Below are positions 18,559 to 27,216 of a stretch of DNA of 41,877 nt, one piece after another (positions within the stretch are counted from its first letter, which is position 1; each line of letters starts with the position of its first letter). The position numbers and the translations under genes were made by a program. The notes under the pieces are model-generated. The model saw nothing but the letters and a program-made list of their open reading frames with translations. It was not told the origin of the DNA and did not search any database. Source of the DNA: Strigomonas culicis (taxonomy: Eukaryota; Euglenozoa; Kinetoplastea; Trypanosomatida; Trypanosomatidae); NCBI GenBank assembly GCA_000482145.1, contig AUXH01000096.1:1-41877 (forward strand), written 5' to 3'.

Positions 18559-19371
18559 ATGTCGGCACCAAAAGAAGACAAGATGAGCGCCGCTGCGGCG
18601 GAGCACGACGTTAATCTACCCACGGATGTCACGTCCCGGCTGGCCGCGCTGACGGCGGTCACGCCGGTCGGGGAGAACCAGGCGGCGGAGCGGGTGGAAG
18701 GCAAGGAGGCGGCCGCCGATGGCGCGGCACAGGTGAAGATACGCTCGCCCACGTGGCAGGAGATGCTGCGCAACAACCGGGTGTGGGCCGCGCAGCAGAA
18801 GCCCATCTTCTTCGACCGCCTCAAGGCGGTGCAGGAACCCGATTTTCTTTGGATCGGCTGCAGCGACAGCCGCATCCTCTCGAGCACCATCACCGGCACC
18901 ACGGCCGGCCAGATCTTTGTGCACCGCAACATCGCCAACCTGGTCGTGCCGACGGACTTCAACTTGCTGTGTGTGCTCGACTACGCAGTGAACCATTTGA
19001 AGGTGAAGCATATTGTCGTGTGCGGCCATTACGGCTGCGGTGGCGTCCACGCGGCGATGAGCCGCAAGGACTACAACAAGATTATCAACGGCTGGCTGCG
19101 CCACATCAAGATGGTGTACTTCAGCAACCAGGACGAGCTCGACGCGATCGACGACGAGAAGGAAAAGGAGAACCGACTCTCGGAGCTGAATGTGATCCAG
19201 CAGGTGTACAACCTCGCGCACACCTCCACCGTGCAGCGCGTGTGGCGGTCGGAGAAGACGCGGCCGCACTTGCACGGGTGGGTGTACGACATTGGCGATG
19301 GTCTGATCAAGCCCGTTGTCGATCTGTCGCCCAACTCGCAGGTGCACTCGATCTTTGAGTACCACATATGA
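18559..19371 (+). CDS. Beta-class carbonic anhydrase, 270 aa
   Basis: It interconverts CO2 and bicarbonate. The zinc ligands of the beta class are present: C101 in GCSDSR, then H157 and C160 in CGHYGCGG. The D103-R105 dyad is intact. The FVHRNIANLV strand and the dimer-forming helices follow the usual order up to the C-terminal strand region. The first 60 residues are a charged, Ala-rich extension without a clear targeting signal, so the enzyme is probably cytosolic. Beta carbonic anhydrases are known in Leishmania and related insect trypanosomatids. Unusually long spacers of 0.68 and 1.1 kb flank the gene. A second in-frame ATG lies nine codons in, but the first has the better spacing from upstream signals. 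Stop is TGA. Confidence 0.95.
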   Translation: MSAPKEDKMSAAAAEHDVNLPTDVTSRLAALTAVTPVGENQAAERVEGKEAAADGAAQVKIRSPTWQEMLRNNRVWAAQQKPIFFDRLKAVQEPDFLWIGCSDSRILSSTITGTTAGQIFVHRNIANLVVPTDFNLLCVLDYAVNHLKVKHIVVCGHYGCGGVHAAMSRKDYNKIINGWLRHIKMVYFSNQDELDAIDDEKEKENRLSELNVIQQVYNLAHTSTVQRVWRSEKTRPHLHGWVYDIGDGLIKPVVDLSPNSQVHSIFEYHI

Positions 19372-20472
19372 GCCCGTCGGCCGTGGAGGAGTCGCCGCGC
19401 GCGTATGATGGTATACACGCGTCTGTTTGTGTGTGTGTGTGTGTGTGGCTCGCGTCCACGATGAAGAGAAGCTTAGTCATTGCGTTGCTTTGTTCATGCT
19501 CTCCTCTTTTCCATTTTCCCCTCCTTTTATGATTCAAAAACAAGCAAAAGTGAACATTCAAGAATAATAAAACAAAGCAAAGACAATACTAATGACCAGG
19601 TAAGTAAACGCAACTGGATAATACTCATGATAATGATAATAATAATAACAAAACAATAAAAGTTGGTGGAAAAACTAATATAACTCATACATACCCTTTT
19701 AAAACGCATTGAACAGAATTTCTTTGTTTTTTCTTCTTTTACTTTCCTATCAAAATTCACAATATCATTTGTCGTTTATGTAGTTCTGCCCGTCTACAAT
19801 GCATTGACGCGGGTTGTGGGTTCTCCACCTTTTACTGAATGCCTCATTATAAACGTTCAATGTCCGTCATGAAATTAATTTACACATTAATGTGCACTGT
19901 GAAACGTTTTTTTTTTTGCTTGTTGGTTTGATTTCTATTTGTATCATGCTGGTTTTGTCTGTTTATTACTTTGCTCGACCGTGTGTCCGCCACGAGCTTC
20001 ACCGGTGCAACAGTTTCCTTCATAAACGATATAATAGTGCGAAGCTAATATTATTTCTTTTATTTCCTTTTGCTTATTCTGCTTATATGCGGGAGGAAAC
20101 ACGGCTTCTACTCTCTGCCTGTTTTGTGCATTTGCTTCATTGTGTCCAAGACAGTAACATCTTTTCTTTCTCCATCTGCTTCTTCCACATGGGGTTAGCA
20201 ACCGCATAGTTTTATTCCCGATATATTCACAGTTACCACTTTTTATTGGTTACACTGTAAATATTTAAATACATATACACTTATAAAGGATAACGTTTTT
20301 TTTTTTTGGCCTCCTTTTTTCAGCGCTCTTTTTATTGCGTTCGTGATTCTTTCTACTAGTTCTTTTTTGCATTTCGTTTATTTGCTTGTTTGTTTGCCTT
20401 TTTGGTTCCTTTGCATTTGTTTTGCTTGCTTCGCTCGAATACTCTTGTCCTACTCGGTACGCGTGGCTTGCG
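19372..20472. other. Long AT-rich spacer
   Basis: It holds a (GT)n run near 19427-19447, AAT-type repeats near 19630-19660 and no coding-like segment in 1.1 kb. The right end has the acceptor region of the kinase gene. From there to 20473 no ATG occurs. Confidence 0.65.
20295..20323 (+). promoter_or_regulatory. Pyrimidine tract and acceptor AG for NEK kinase gene
   Basis: A poly-T run and CCTCCTTTTTT lead to CAG at 20321-20323. The next 150 bases are T-rich and lack any ATG before 20473, which fixes the kinase start there despite an open frame further upstream from a TTG. Confidence 0.6.
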
Positions 20473-22152
20473 ATGGGTAACGGAGCTGGGAAGGGCGTCG
20501 ATGAAGAGACGACGATTCGGCCAAGCAACACAAAGGTGAGCGCGGCGCCGGCGACGGACACGGCCAACACGGAAGCACCCATTCCACTGGCCGCCTGTTC
20601 TACCTCTACCTACACCACCCTCAGTGATATTTTCGGTGCCCCCGGTAGTACCGCGAAGTACATCAAGCGTCAGGCGATCGGCAAGGGCGCGTATGGCGAG
20701 GCGTTCATCGCCGAGCGCAACCCGCAGTACGTGCCGTCACAGCACCAGGCGTCCGAGAACCAGTCGAACTCGAACCCGCTGGCGACGACGACGGTGCCGC
20801 GCAGTCTCTACGTGGCGAAGGTGATGGACCTGCGCGCGATGCACCCGCAGGACCGGCAGTACGCGACGACGGAGATCATGTGCCTGGGCCACACGAACCA
20901 CTTCGCGATTGTGCGCTACTACGAGCACTTTGTGCTCGACAGCGACGACGAGACGGTCGTCATCGTGACGGAGCTCGCGGACCACGGCGACCTCTACCGC
21001 AACCTGCACCGCGCGAAGGTGGTCGACACGGACGCGAACGGGACGCAGAAGATCAGCTGCCTGCAGCTCACCGAGCGCGAGGCGGGCGTGTACTTTGTGC
21101 AGGTGCTGCTGGCCCTCCACCACATCCACAAGCGGCGCATGATCCACCGCGACGTGAAGAGCGCGAACCTGTTCCTCACCTCGAAGGGCTTTATGAAGCT
21201 CGGCGACTTCGGCTTCTCACAGAAGTACGAGAGCACCGTGAGCAGCGAGACCATCGCGGGCACCTTCCTCGGCACTCCGTACTACCTGTCGCCGGAGATG
21301 TGGAAGGGGACGCGCTACGGCAAGAAGGCGGACGTCTGGGCCTGCGGCGTCGTGCTCTACGAGATGCTGATGGACGGCAACCGCCCGTTCGACGCGAGTG
21401 GGCTGCCGGACCTGCGGGAGGCGGTGCTCACCGGCACGGTCGCGCTGCCGGAGGGGCCGCCCACGGACGTCGAGGGCCGCCGCGGCAAGTTCTCGCCGGA
21501 GATGCGGGAGTTCGTGAGCTACGTGCTGCAGAAGGACCCGGCGGCGCGGCCGAGCACGGAGGAGCTGCTCAACACGCCGCTGATGCAGCACTACCTCTAC
21601 GTCTTCGAGCGGCACGTGCAGAGCCTCATCGACGCCGACGCCGCGAAGCGGGCGGCCAACCCGGAGGTCGACATCCTCGAGCTCAACTTCTCCTCGGAGG
21701 AGGAGCGGGACCGCGTGCTGCAGGGCATCGCGGACGGCAAGGCAGCCGTCGCGCAGGAGATCCAGCGGGAGATCGCCACGAGCAGCGTGCCCTGCTACGA
21801 GGGCGCGGTGTACAAGGACAGCCGCAACGGCGTGTGGAAGGAGCGCTACCTGCAGCTCGCCGACAACACACTCACCATCTCGCTCGCAAAGGGGAAGGAG
21901 TCGGCGACGGGGGAGCGCAGCAAAAAAGTGCCCCTCCACAAGATCAAGTCCGTGAGCCCGTGTGCCGCAGAAGACGCCCACGTGCAGGCGGCTCTGCAGG
22001 CGCAGGCGCCGCAGCAGGGACAGCGCTTTGTGCCTCCGTTCGCCTTCGCCATTTCGATGAACAGCTCCAACTCGATCGTGTTTGGTGTCTCTTCGGAGCA
22101 AGAATTGGACAACTGGCTGAACACCCTTATGCGGGCGCTTCAGATGAACTGA
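20473..22152 (+). CDS. NIMA-related (NEK) protein kinase with C-terminal PH domain, 559 aa
   Basis: A Ser/Thr kinase. The kinase domain spans about residues 62-375, with glycine loop G70-K-G72-x-x-G75, K116 in VAKVMD, catalytic HRDVKSAN with D227, DFG at D245, and PYYLSPEMW as the activation-segment end. These match the NEK family. Residues 440-559 form a PH domain (a start in YEGAVYK, then WKERYLQL, ending in a helix with DNWLNTL). This kinase-PH combination is typical of trypanosomatid NRK/NEK kinases. The protein begins MGNGAGK, so G2 with N3 and K7 resembles an N-myristoylation signal. Together with the PH domain this suggests membrane association. The start is the first ATG after the acceptor. 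Stop is TGA. Confidence 0.93.
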   Translation: MGNGAGKGVDEETTIRPSNTKVSAAPATDTANTEAPIPLAACSTSTYTTLSDIFGAPGSTAKYIKRQAIGKGAYGEAFIAERNPQYVPSQHQASENQSNSNPLATTTVPRSLYVAKVMDLRAMHPQDRQYATTEIMCLGHTNHFAIVRYYEHFVLDSDDETVVIVTELADHGDLYRNLHRAKVVDTDANGTQKISCLQLTEREAGVYFVQVLLALHHIHKRRMIHRDVKSANLFLTSKGFMKLGDFGFSQKYESTVSSETIAGTFLGTPYYLSPEMWKGTRYGKKADVWACGVVLYEMLMDGNRPFDASGLPDLREAVLTGTVALPEGPPTDVEGRRGKFSPEMREFVSYVLQKDPAARPSTEELLNTPLMQHYLYVFERHVQSLIDADAAKRAANPEVDILELNFSSEEERDRVLQGIADGKAAVAQEIQREIATSSVPCYEGAVYKDSRNGVWKERYLQLADNTLTISLAKGKESATGERSKKVPLHKIKSVSPCAAEDAHVQAALQAQAPQQGQRFVPPFAFAISMNSSNSIVFGVSSEQELDNWLNTLMRALQMN

Positions 22153-22753
22153 ACAGGCCCTATTGGCAGTGCTGCAGCCTTAAAACAATAAACATACTAC
22201 CTCTACTAGTAATACCCCTACTAATCACTTCTACCGTTTTTTATTATTATTGTTCGTACTATTATTAGCATGTAAACAATATCTATTATTATTATGCCTA
22301 TGTAATGATAATAACAGTAATGATCACAACGGTTTCCCTCCCTATTTGAATTTTTTTTCAATGCATAGTTTTCTCCTGTTTTTTTTTTCTTTGATGTTGT
22401 CGTTTTCGTTATCCGTTTTTTTTTTGTAAAAATATAATAAACAAATGGAGTTGTTATACTCGCACACTTTTTCCTTTTGTACACTTCCACTCAGGTATAC
22501 TCCTATATACACATTTCCTATTTCTGTCTGTTCTTTCATACACTTTCTGTTATTCTTGTTCAATACGCTATTGTCGGTTATACACCACTGGTGTACGATA
22601 GATGCTTCATATCTGCTCTCTCTCTCTTGGTATTGATCTGGGTATTAGAGTTAGTTGTAGTTTTGTTTTCTTCCCTGACTTTTTTCATCCGCTTGCTCTT
22701 AGTCATCAGTACTCACACTCACCGACATACAGAGCCACCCATATAGAGGGTGC

Positions 22754-22789
<36 letters not shown>

Positions 22790-22796
22790 AGGAGGA
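22153..22796. other. Spacer with (GA)n repeat before SMN-like gene
   Basis: It is AT-rich with TAT/ATT triplet repeats near 22240-22320 and homopolymers, followed by T/C tracts. An open frame starting at ATG 22602 runs in frame into the next gene, but its codons look non-coding and AGs from 22701 on lie after a pyrimidine tract. A (GA)n array precedes the real ATG. Confidence 0.6.
22756..22787. repeat. (GA)n microsatellite in 5' UTR
   Basis: About sixteen GA dinucleotides lie some ten bases before the start codon at 22797, so the array should be in the mature mRNA leader of the SMN-like gene. Confidence 0.85.
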
Positions 22797-23231
22797 ATGC
22801 CTTCCAAGAGGAACAAGACAAGTGGGGATGGCGGTGCGTTGACCTACTCCGGCGCGGACCGTTCTCTCTGGGACGACGGAGAGCTGCTCCGTCTCTGCGC
22901 TGCACAGCTAGAGCGAGGAGAGGACGAGGTGGGACACCTGACCCCGCTATCATCACACGCTTCCGACAAGTCGTCCGACGAGGAGGACGCAGGGTCTGCT
23001 GCATCGACGCAGAGCACTGCCACCGTGAGCGGAGAAGACAGTGACGACGGATCCGCATCCACGGTGTCTTCGCAGGGGAAGAGGCCGTCGGGGAAAAAGC
23101 ACGGACGTACTAGCTCAGTCGGCGCCATGACGGCGCACCTGCCCAAGGACGTGCGGGCACTGGTGGAGTCTTTCTACGCGGCGGGCTACGAGGCCGGGAA
23201 GTTTGCAGCGAAGCGCTCAAAGAAGATGTAA
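22797..23231 (+). CDS. SMN: Probable SMN (survival motor neuron) homologue, Tudor-less, 144 aa
   Basis: SMN brings Sm proteins onto spliceosomal snRNAs with Gemin2. Two signature regions are seen. Near the N-terminus, residues 23-31 read SLWDDGELL, with W25, D26 and D27, like the IWDDTALI Gemin2-binding motif. At the C-terminus, residues 125-134 read S-F-Y-x2-G-Y-x2-G with Y127, G130, Y131 and G134, like the YG box that drives SMN oligomerisation. Between them is a Ser/Asp/Glu-rich linker without a Tudor domain, as I recall for the short T. brucei SMN. The end is basic (KRSKKM). The in-frame ATG at 22602 would add 65 residues, including a GA-repeat-encoded ER run, and lies upstream of candidate acceptors. 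The ATG at 22797 is preferred. Confidence 0.72.
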   Translation: MPSKRNKTSGDGGALTYSGADRSLWDDGELLRLCAAQLERGEDEVGHLTPLSSHASDKSSDEEDAGSAASTQSTATVSGEDSDDGSASTVSSQGKRPSGKKHGRTSSVGAMTAHLPKDVRALVESFYAAGYEAGKFAAKRSKKM

Positions 23232-23493
23232 GAGGTGACGAGTTTGTGTTCAAATGAGATCTACTATCGAGGTGTTCTCCTGTTCTTACGGGTGTGCAAG
23301 AAACGATCACACCTTTTTCTGCGCATGTGTGCCACCAAGATGAATGTCGAAAACTGTTTTTCCCTCTGACTTTGAGATTTAACTACGTCACAGTTGGCCT
23401 CTTTCTTTTCCCTTTCTCTTTCCCTTTTCTCCTTTTTTTTTTCTTGCCCTTGTTTTCTGCTCTTTGTCACGATAGAGTAGTTCCGATACGACT

Positions 23494-23949
23494 ATGAAAG
23501 GGAATCGTCTCGTGCGGGGCGGGGACCCCATGAAGACGCGCTCGGAGAAACGAAAGGAGCGGGAGACGCGCATCTCCAAAACGAACCGGGCTCAGCGGCT
23601 GCGGAAGCGCCTGGCCCGCTTTCGCGCCAAGAACTTTGCCCACCAGCAAGATAGCCACACGACCGCCCTAATGGAGTCTTTTATCCTGCGCCGCAAGGCG
23701 GAGCGCGCCGAGGAAAGGAAGCGAGCCGCGGCGGCGGCGAAGGACGGCGAGGCGACGCCGGATGGCACCTCGGAGAGCGAGGAGGCTCGCGGGAAGAGTC
23801 AGAAAAAAAAGGCAGTCGTTGGCAAGACGACGCAGAAGGGCTCTCCGAAGGCGGGGGCGAAGAAGGCGGCAAAGAAGGAAAGCAAAAAGGAAGCGGCGCA
23901 GAAGCTACCACTGTCCTCTAAAAAAATCACCCCAAGATCCCTCTATTGA
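23494..23949 (+). CDS. Small very basic hypothetical protein, 151 aa
   Basis: I do not recognise it. Residues 10-50 are Arg/Lys-rich helix (RSEKRKERETRISKTNRAQ), residues 55-80 continue as a charged helix, and from about 80 the chain is low complexity in Lys, Ala, Ser and Glu with several KKA and KKE blocks. This composition fits a nuclear or nucleolar RNA-binding or ribosome-assembly protein; that is inference. Start is the first in-frame ATG; the alternative at residue 13 is inside the same basic segment. The Lys-rich tail uses AAG and AAA mixed, so the bias is weaker than in neighbours. Stop is TGA. Confidence 0.72.
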   Translation: MKGNRLVRGGDPMKTRSEKRKERETRISKTNRAQRLRKRLARFRAKNFAHQQDSHTTALMESFILRRKAERAEERKRAAAAAKDGEATPDGTSESEEARGKSQKKKAVVGKTTQKGSPKAGAKKAAKKESKKEAAQKLPLSSKKITPRSLY

Positions 23950-24257
23950 AGAGGACACATGCTTTTGCTCTTTCCCCCGCTTCCTTTGTGTCCTTCTGTT
24001 TTATTTGTATACATAATGATTAAACTAAACCATATATATTTCGCTTAATTATAATACTGTTTCCTATTTTGTATGTAGCTCTTTATTCTCACTGAAGATA
24101 TGAGTCATCCAAAGAGTAGTCCACCCTTTTTTGTATTCTTTTTTCTTCGATGTCGTTTCACATACAAAGCATTCTTCTTTTTTTTTACCTTTTCGTGCCC
24201 TTCTCTCTCTTTTTTTTTCCTCTTTCATTTTTCTTTTCATTTGCTTTGTAGTGCACC
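23950..24257. other. Spacer with splice signal
   Basis: No gene is seen. The right half is one long T/C-rich tract leading to the JmjC-like gene. Confidence 0.6.
24177..24251 (+). promoter_or_regulatory. Long pyrimidine tract and acceptor AG for JmjC-like gene
   Basis: A tract of some 70 mostly T/C bases ends in GTAG, with AG at 24250-24251, and the ATG is six bases later. It is the clearest acceptor in the window and predicts a very short 5' UTR. Confidence 0.65.
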
Positions 24258-26087
24258 ATGTCTGCTCATCTTTATCATGGACTCCCTATTAAGAACCTCA
24301 AAGAGGTCCTGTCTGGCTTGGACCTCCCGCCAGGATACACGCTGGACCAGCTGTCCTCCAAGTGGCGCTGTGTGGTGGTGAGCACGAAGGATAAGGTGGC
24401 GCAGCTGCAGCGCTCCGACGCCGCGGACGAGCGGACGAAGCAGCTGCTGGAAGGGGAGGAGGCGGACACCCTGCAGTTTCTGGAGCGCGGCATCCCCTGC
24501 CTCCTGTCCCGCGTGCGCGCGCAGACAGCCTACGAGACGTGCGGCGAGGACGCCATCGACTTCGTGACGGATGCGAGGTGGAACACGTTCACGAAGGACC
24601 AGATCGCGGTCAAGAACGGGTGGGGCAGCGCCGGCACGACGCTGGAGACGTCGCGCTTCCACACGCTCATCCACGCCTTCTCGGACGTGTTCGACCACTC
24701 GCAGCGCGTCGAGGTGCCTCTGACGGAGGAGGAGCGGCGCGAGGCCAAGGCGGCGGCCGCTGAGGAGGACGACGTGGATCAGCTGGAGGAGGGCGCGAGC
24801 TCGGAGGCGACGCAGCCAGCGACCGCGGACGAGGTGGAGAAGGTGGCGCCACCGCTGCGTCCGCAGGACATCATCGAGCTGCAGCTCTTCCAGCGGGAGT
24901 CGGTGACCGCGTGCCCGTCGCTCGGCCAGGAGCTGGCGTGGCCGGACTATCTGGAGAACAGCGTCATCTGTGATACCGCCACGTGCGTGTCGCAGCGCGG
25001 CTGCCTGCGCTGGTGGCACCTCAACGACTGCGGCGAGTTCGCGCACTACGCGGCCCTGCCGCTGCGGGGCGCCGCGCCGGCGCCGGTGAAGCTCTTCCTC
25101 TGCGGCCCCAAGGGCAGCTACGACTGGTTCCTGCACGACGCGGAGAGCAGCGTGAGCTGCAAGGTGGCCGCGCTCGACCTCTTCCACACGCCGGACGAGG
25201 CGCTGCCGAAGGACGCAACGCTGCTGCCCATCCTCACCGTCGTCGTGCTGCACGCCGGGGGCCAGACGCTGCTCATGCCGCCCAACACGCCGTACCTCTC
25301 GCTGACGCTGGCCGACTCCGTCGTCGTCGAGCAGCGCCGCCTGGGCAATCTCTGGCTGGACGAGGTGTCCTACTACCTCCACCGTGTGACGCAGTGGCGG
25401 ACGAACCCCATCTTCTACGACTACCTCGACACGGACCTGCAGGACGAGCAGTACGTGGCCAGCCAGCTCGTGCCGCTGCTGCTCGAGGTGTTCCGCATGC
25501 ACGGCGGCGCGACCCGCTTCGACCAGGCGATCCGGCGCCGCGTGGCGGCGAGCATGCTGGCGCTGGCCACGCAGGAGAAGCACTACAGGCTGTCCGAGAG
25601 CACGCGGCGGTCGCTGCAGGGGCTGCTGGAGAGTGGCGAGGACGGTGCGCTCGCCGCGCTGCTGCGGGAGCCGTGGCCCTGCCTCACCCCCTCGCTGCGG
25701 GCCGGCGGACAGCCCACCACCGCCTTTCCCGTGCCGTCGGTCCAGGAGTACCTGGAGAGGTTCTACTGGCAGACGGACCGGTACTGGCCGAAGAGCGGCT
25801 GTATCATGCATCCGCCGGTCATCTGCGCGCCGCAGCTGTACACCCCGGCGCTGCTGGAGCAGTGCCACGAGGAGCTGACCGCCACGGGTGTGCCCGCCGG
25901 TTGCGTCTTTCTGCCCGTGGTGTATGCGCAGTCGCGGCCCGTGTACGGGACGGAGGTGTTCTCCCTGCAGGAAACGGTCAGCGAGTACTTCAGCATGAAG
26001 GACCTGGAGTCACAGCGCAAGGAGCTCTTCGCGTTTCTGCGCAGTCGGAAGTCAGAGCATGATGAACTCTTGGATGAGCTCTTTTGA
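24258..26087 (+). CDS. Protein with degenerate JmjC-like (KDM2/PHF8-type) core, 609 aa
   Basis: Residues about 245-375 read like the JmjC double-stranded beta-helix of KDM2/PHF8 enzymes. A strand LRWWHLND is in the place of the HxD motif. KLFLCGP matches KVFYLI after it, with K278 at the usual 2-oxoglutarate lysine. GGQTLLMPPNTPYLSLTLADSVVV matches [21 protein letters not shown]. The iron ligands are not all kept: H254 is present, the following acid is N256 with D257 next to it, and the distal His is Y346. This predicts no demethylase activity or an altered metal site. Residues 1-240 include a short conserved-looking N-terminus and an acidic linker near 160-200. The C-terminal 230 residues are helical, as after the JmjC core of KDM2. 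Stop is TGA. The fold call is from pattern only; an unrelated cupin is possible. Confidence 0.6.
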   Translation: MSAHLYHGLPIKNLKEVLSGLDLPPGYTLDQLSSKWRCVVVSTKDKVAQLQRSDAADERTKQLLEGEEADTLQFLERGIPCLLSRVRAQTAYETCGEDAIDFVTDARWNTFTKDQIAVKNGWGSAGTTLETSRFHTLIHAFSDVFDHSQRVEVPLTEEERREAKAAAAEEDDVDQLEEGASSEATQPATADEVEKVAPPLRPQDIIELQLFQRESVTACPSLGQELAWPDYLENSVICDTATCVSQRGCLRWWHLNDCGEFAHYAALPLRGAAPAPVKLFLCGPKGSYDWFLHDAESSVSCKVAALDLFHTPDEALPKDATLLPILTVVVLHAGGQTLLMPPNTPYLSLTLADSVVVEQRRLGNLWLDEVSYYLHRVTQWRTNPIFYDYLDTDLQDEQYVASQLVPLLLEVFRMHGGATRFDQAIRRRVAASMLALATQEKHYRLSESTRRSLQGLLESGEDGALAALLREPWPCLTPSLRAGGQPTTAFPVPSVQEYLERFYWQTDRYWPKSGCIMHPPVICAPQLYTPALLEQCHEELTATGVPAGCVFLPVVYAQSRPVYGTEVFSLQETVSEYFSMKDLESQRKELFAFLRSRKSEHDELLDELF

Positions 26088-26403
26088 ATAAGACGTCCTG
26101 ATCTCGTTGTATGCATTATTAATCTAACAGTTCGATTAACCCCAACCACACTAAGTAGCTTATTATTCCTAGTTCTCCTGCGATCAATTAGATTAAAAAG
26201 AAGCGTCTTCGTGTTCCGCTTGCTCCAGCGCGGCGGCGGTTACGCTTGTGTGTGACACGCAACCGATTGTTCGTGTGCTCAATGACTCTTCTCATTCTCA
26301 CTCTTTCACTATCTCTTTCCTACTTGTGTCTCAGCTGCTTTTCTTCTACCGTATTGATCACGGCAACCTTTCTGCTTGTATGCTTAAGTAAGTGTGTCTC
26401 GCC
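26088..26403. other. Spacer with acceptor and mini-uORF
   Basis: A C/T-rich tract ends in CAG with AG at 26333-26334. Between it and the main ATG (26404) lies one extra ATG. A GC-rich patch near 26225-26275 has no recognised feature. Confidence 0.55.
26380..26391 (+). promoter_or_regulatory. Three-codon upstream ORF (Met-Leu-Lys-stop)
   Basis: After the likely acceptor AG at 26333-26334, the first ATG in the predicted leader opens a frame of only three codons ending in TAA. The main start lies 12 bases downstream of that stop. Such a uORF would be expected to lower translation or need reinitiation, unless another acceptor past it is used. Confidence 0.45.
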
Positions 26404-26919
26404 ATGTTTTTGAGCGAAATCGAGGAGGAATACGAATTCCTCAATTCGGACAAGCCCGAGGCACCGAAATCGCCGATCAGAGGTTTTGAGTCTTATGACT
26501 TTGTTAGTGGCGACACGGATGTGGTGCCTGTTCCTGTTCACGAAGTAGAACAGTTGCGCCTTGCCCGTCGACAGCGTATGCTGACGGAGGGTGCCAAGGA
26601 GGCCACTGCTCACACGCCCGTGGCACAAGTGGAAAGAGACAAAAAGCTGACCACGGCGTTGCAGTTTGCGGCGTGCTTGGGCATCACCAAGGAGGATATG
26701 CGCAATGCCGTGACGGGGGAGTACATTGTCGAGAAGGACGACACGTGGCGTAGCTACTACGGCGAGCCGGAGGATGTGCTCTACCAGAATCTGCATCGTC
26801 GCCTTGTTCGGTTTCTGGAGGATGAAGTGTATCTGAGGAGTGAAGATTTCATACGCGAAGAGTTGAAGAAGAATATTGTGCGCGAAAAGGCCATGAAGAA
26901 TTTTTCGGCCGTGGACTAA
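26404..26919 (+). CDS. Small acidic hypothetical protein, 171 aa
   Basis: Not recognised. The first 20 residues are acidic (FLSEIEEEYEFLNSD). A helical segment around 60-100 includes RLARRQRMLTEGAKEA, and the last 70 residues form a charged, aromatic-containing helical region (YYGEPEDVLYQNLHRRLVRFLEDEVY) with a final Lys-rich helix. No signal peptide or membrane helix. Its codons are visibly less G/C-biased than those of both neighbours, with many A/T third positions, hinting at low expression or a different history. The frame continues upstream to a GTG at 26392, but ATG 26404 is the first Met. Stop is TAA. Confidence 0.75.
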   Translation: MFLSEIEEEYEFLNSDKPEAPKSPIRGFESYDFVSGDTDVVPVPVHEVEQLRLARRQRMLTEGAKEATAHTPVAQVERDKKLTTALQFAACLGITKEDMRNAVTGEYIVEKDDTWRSYYGEPEDVLYQNLHRRLVRFLEDEVYLRSEDFIREELKKNIVREKAMKNFSAVD

Positions 26920-27216
26920 ATGCTGAAGGTCATTATGATGTACACTATGTTTGTTAGTACTCCCTTCTCTGTGCTGATACTTGCAGTTTATTGCTTTGTA
27001 TGTATATGTGTGTGTGTGTGTTTGTACGTGTATCTATATCTATGGTAAACCTTTTCTATCACTTGAGTTGCGGTATTTGCTTTCCTTTTCACACATTGGT
27101 CTGTTGTTTAATGACGCTGTTGCGCTACCTTTTCATTTCCTCTCTATCCACTTCGATGCGTATGCTCTTATAGTCTTCTCTTTTTTTTTGTTTGCTGTTG
27201 TCTCCATCTGGACATC

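Noticed and set aside
22602..22796. 65-residue N-terminal extension of the SMN-like protein
   Set aside because: It lies upstream of candidate acceptors, and its later part is a run of Glu-Arg encoded by a GA microsatellite. The SMN motifs are complete without it.
26115..26275. Possible tRNA or small RNA near a GTTCGA-like box
   Set aside because: Only one box-B-like match; no A box or cloverleaf fits, and the flanking stems do not pair.
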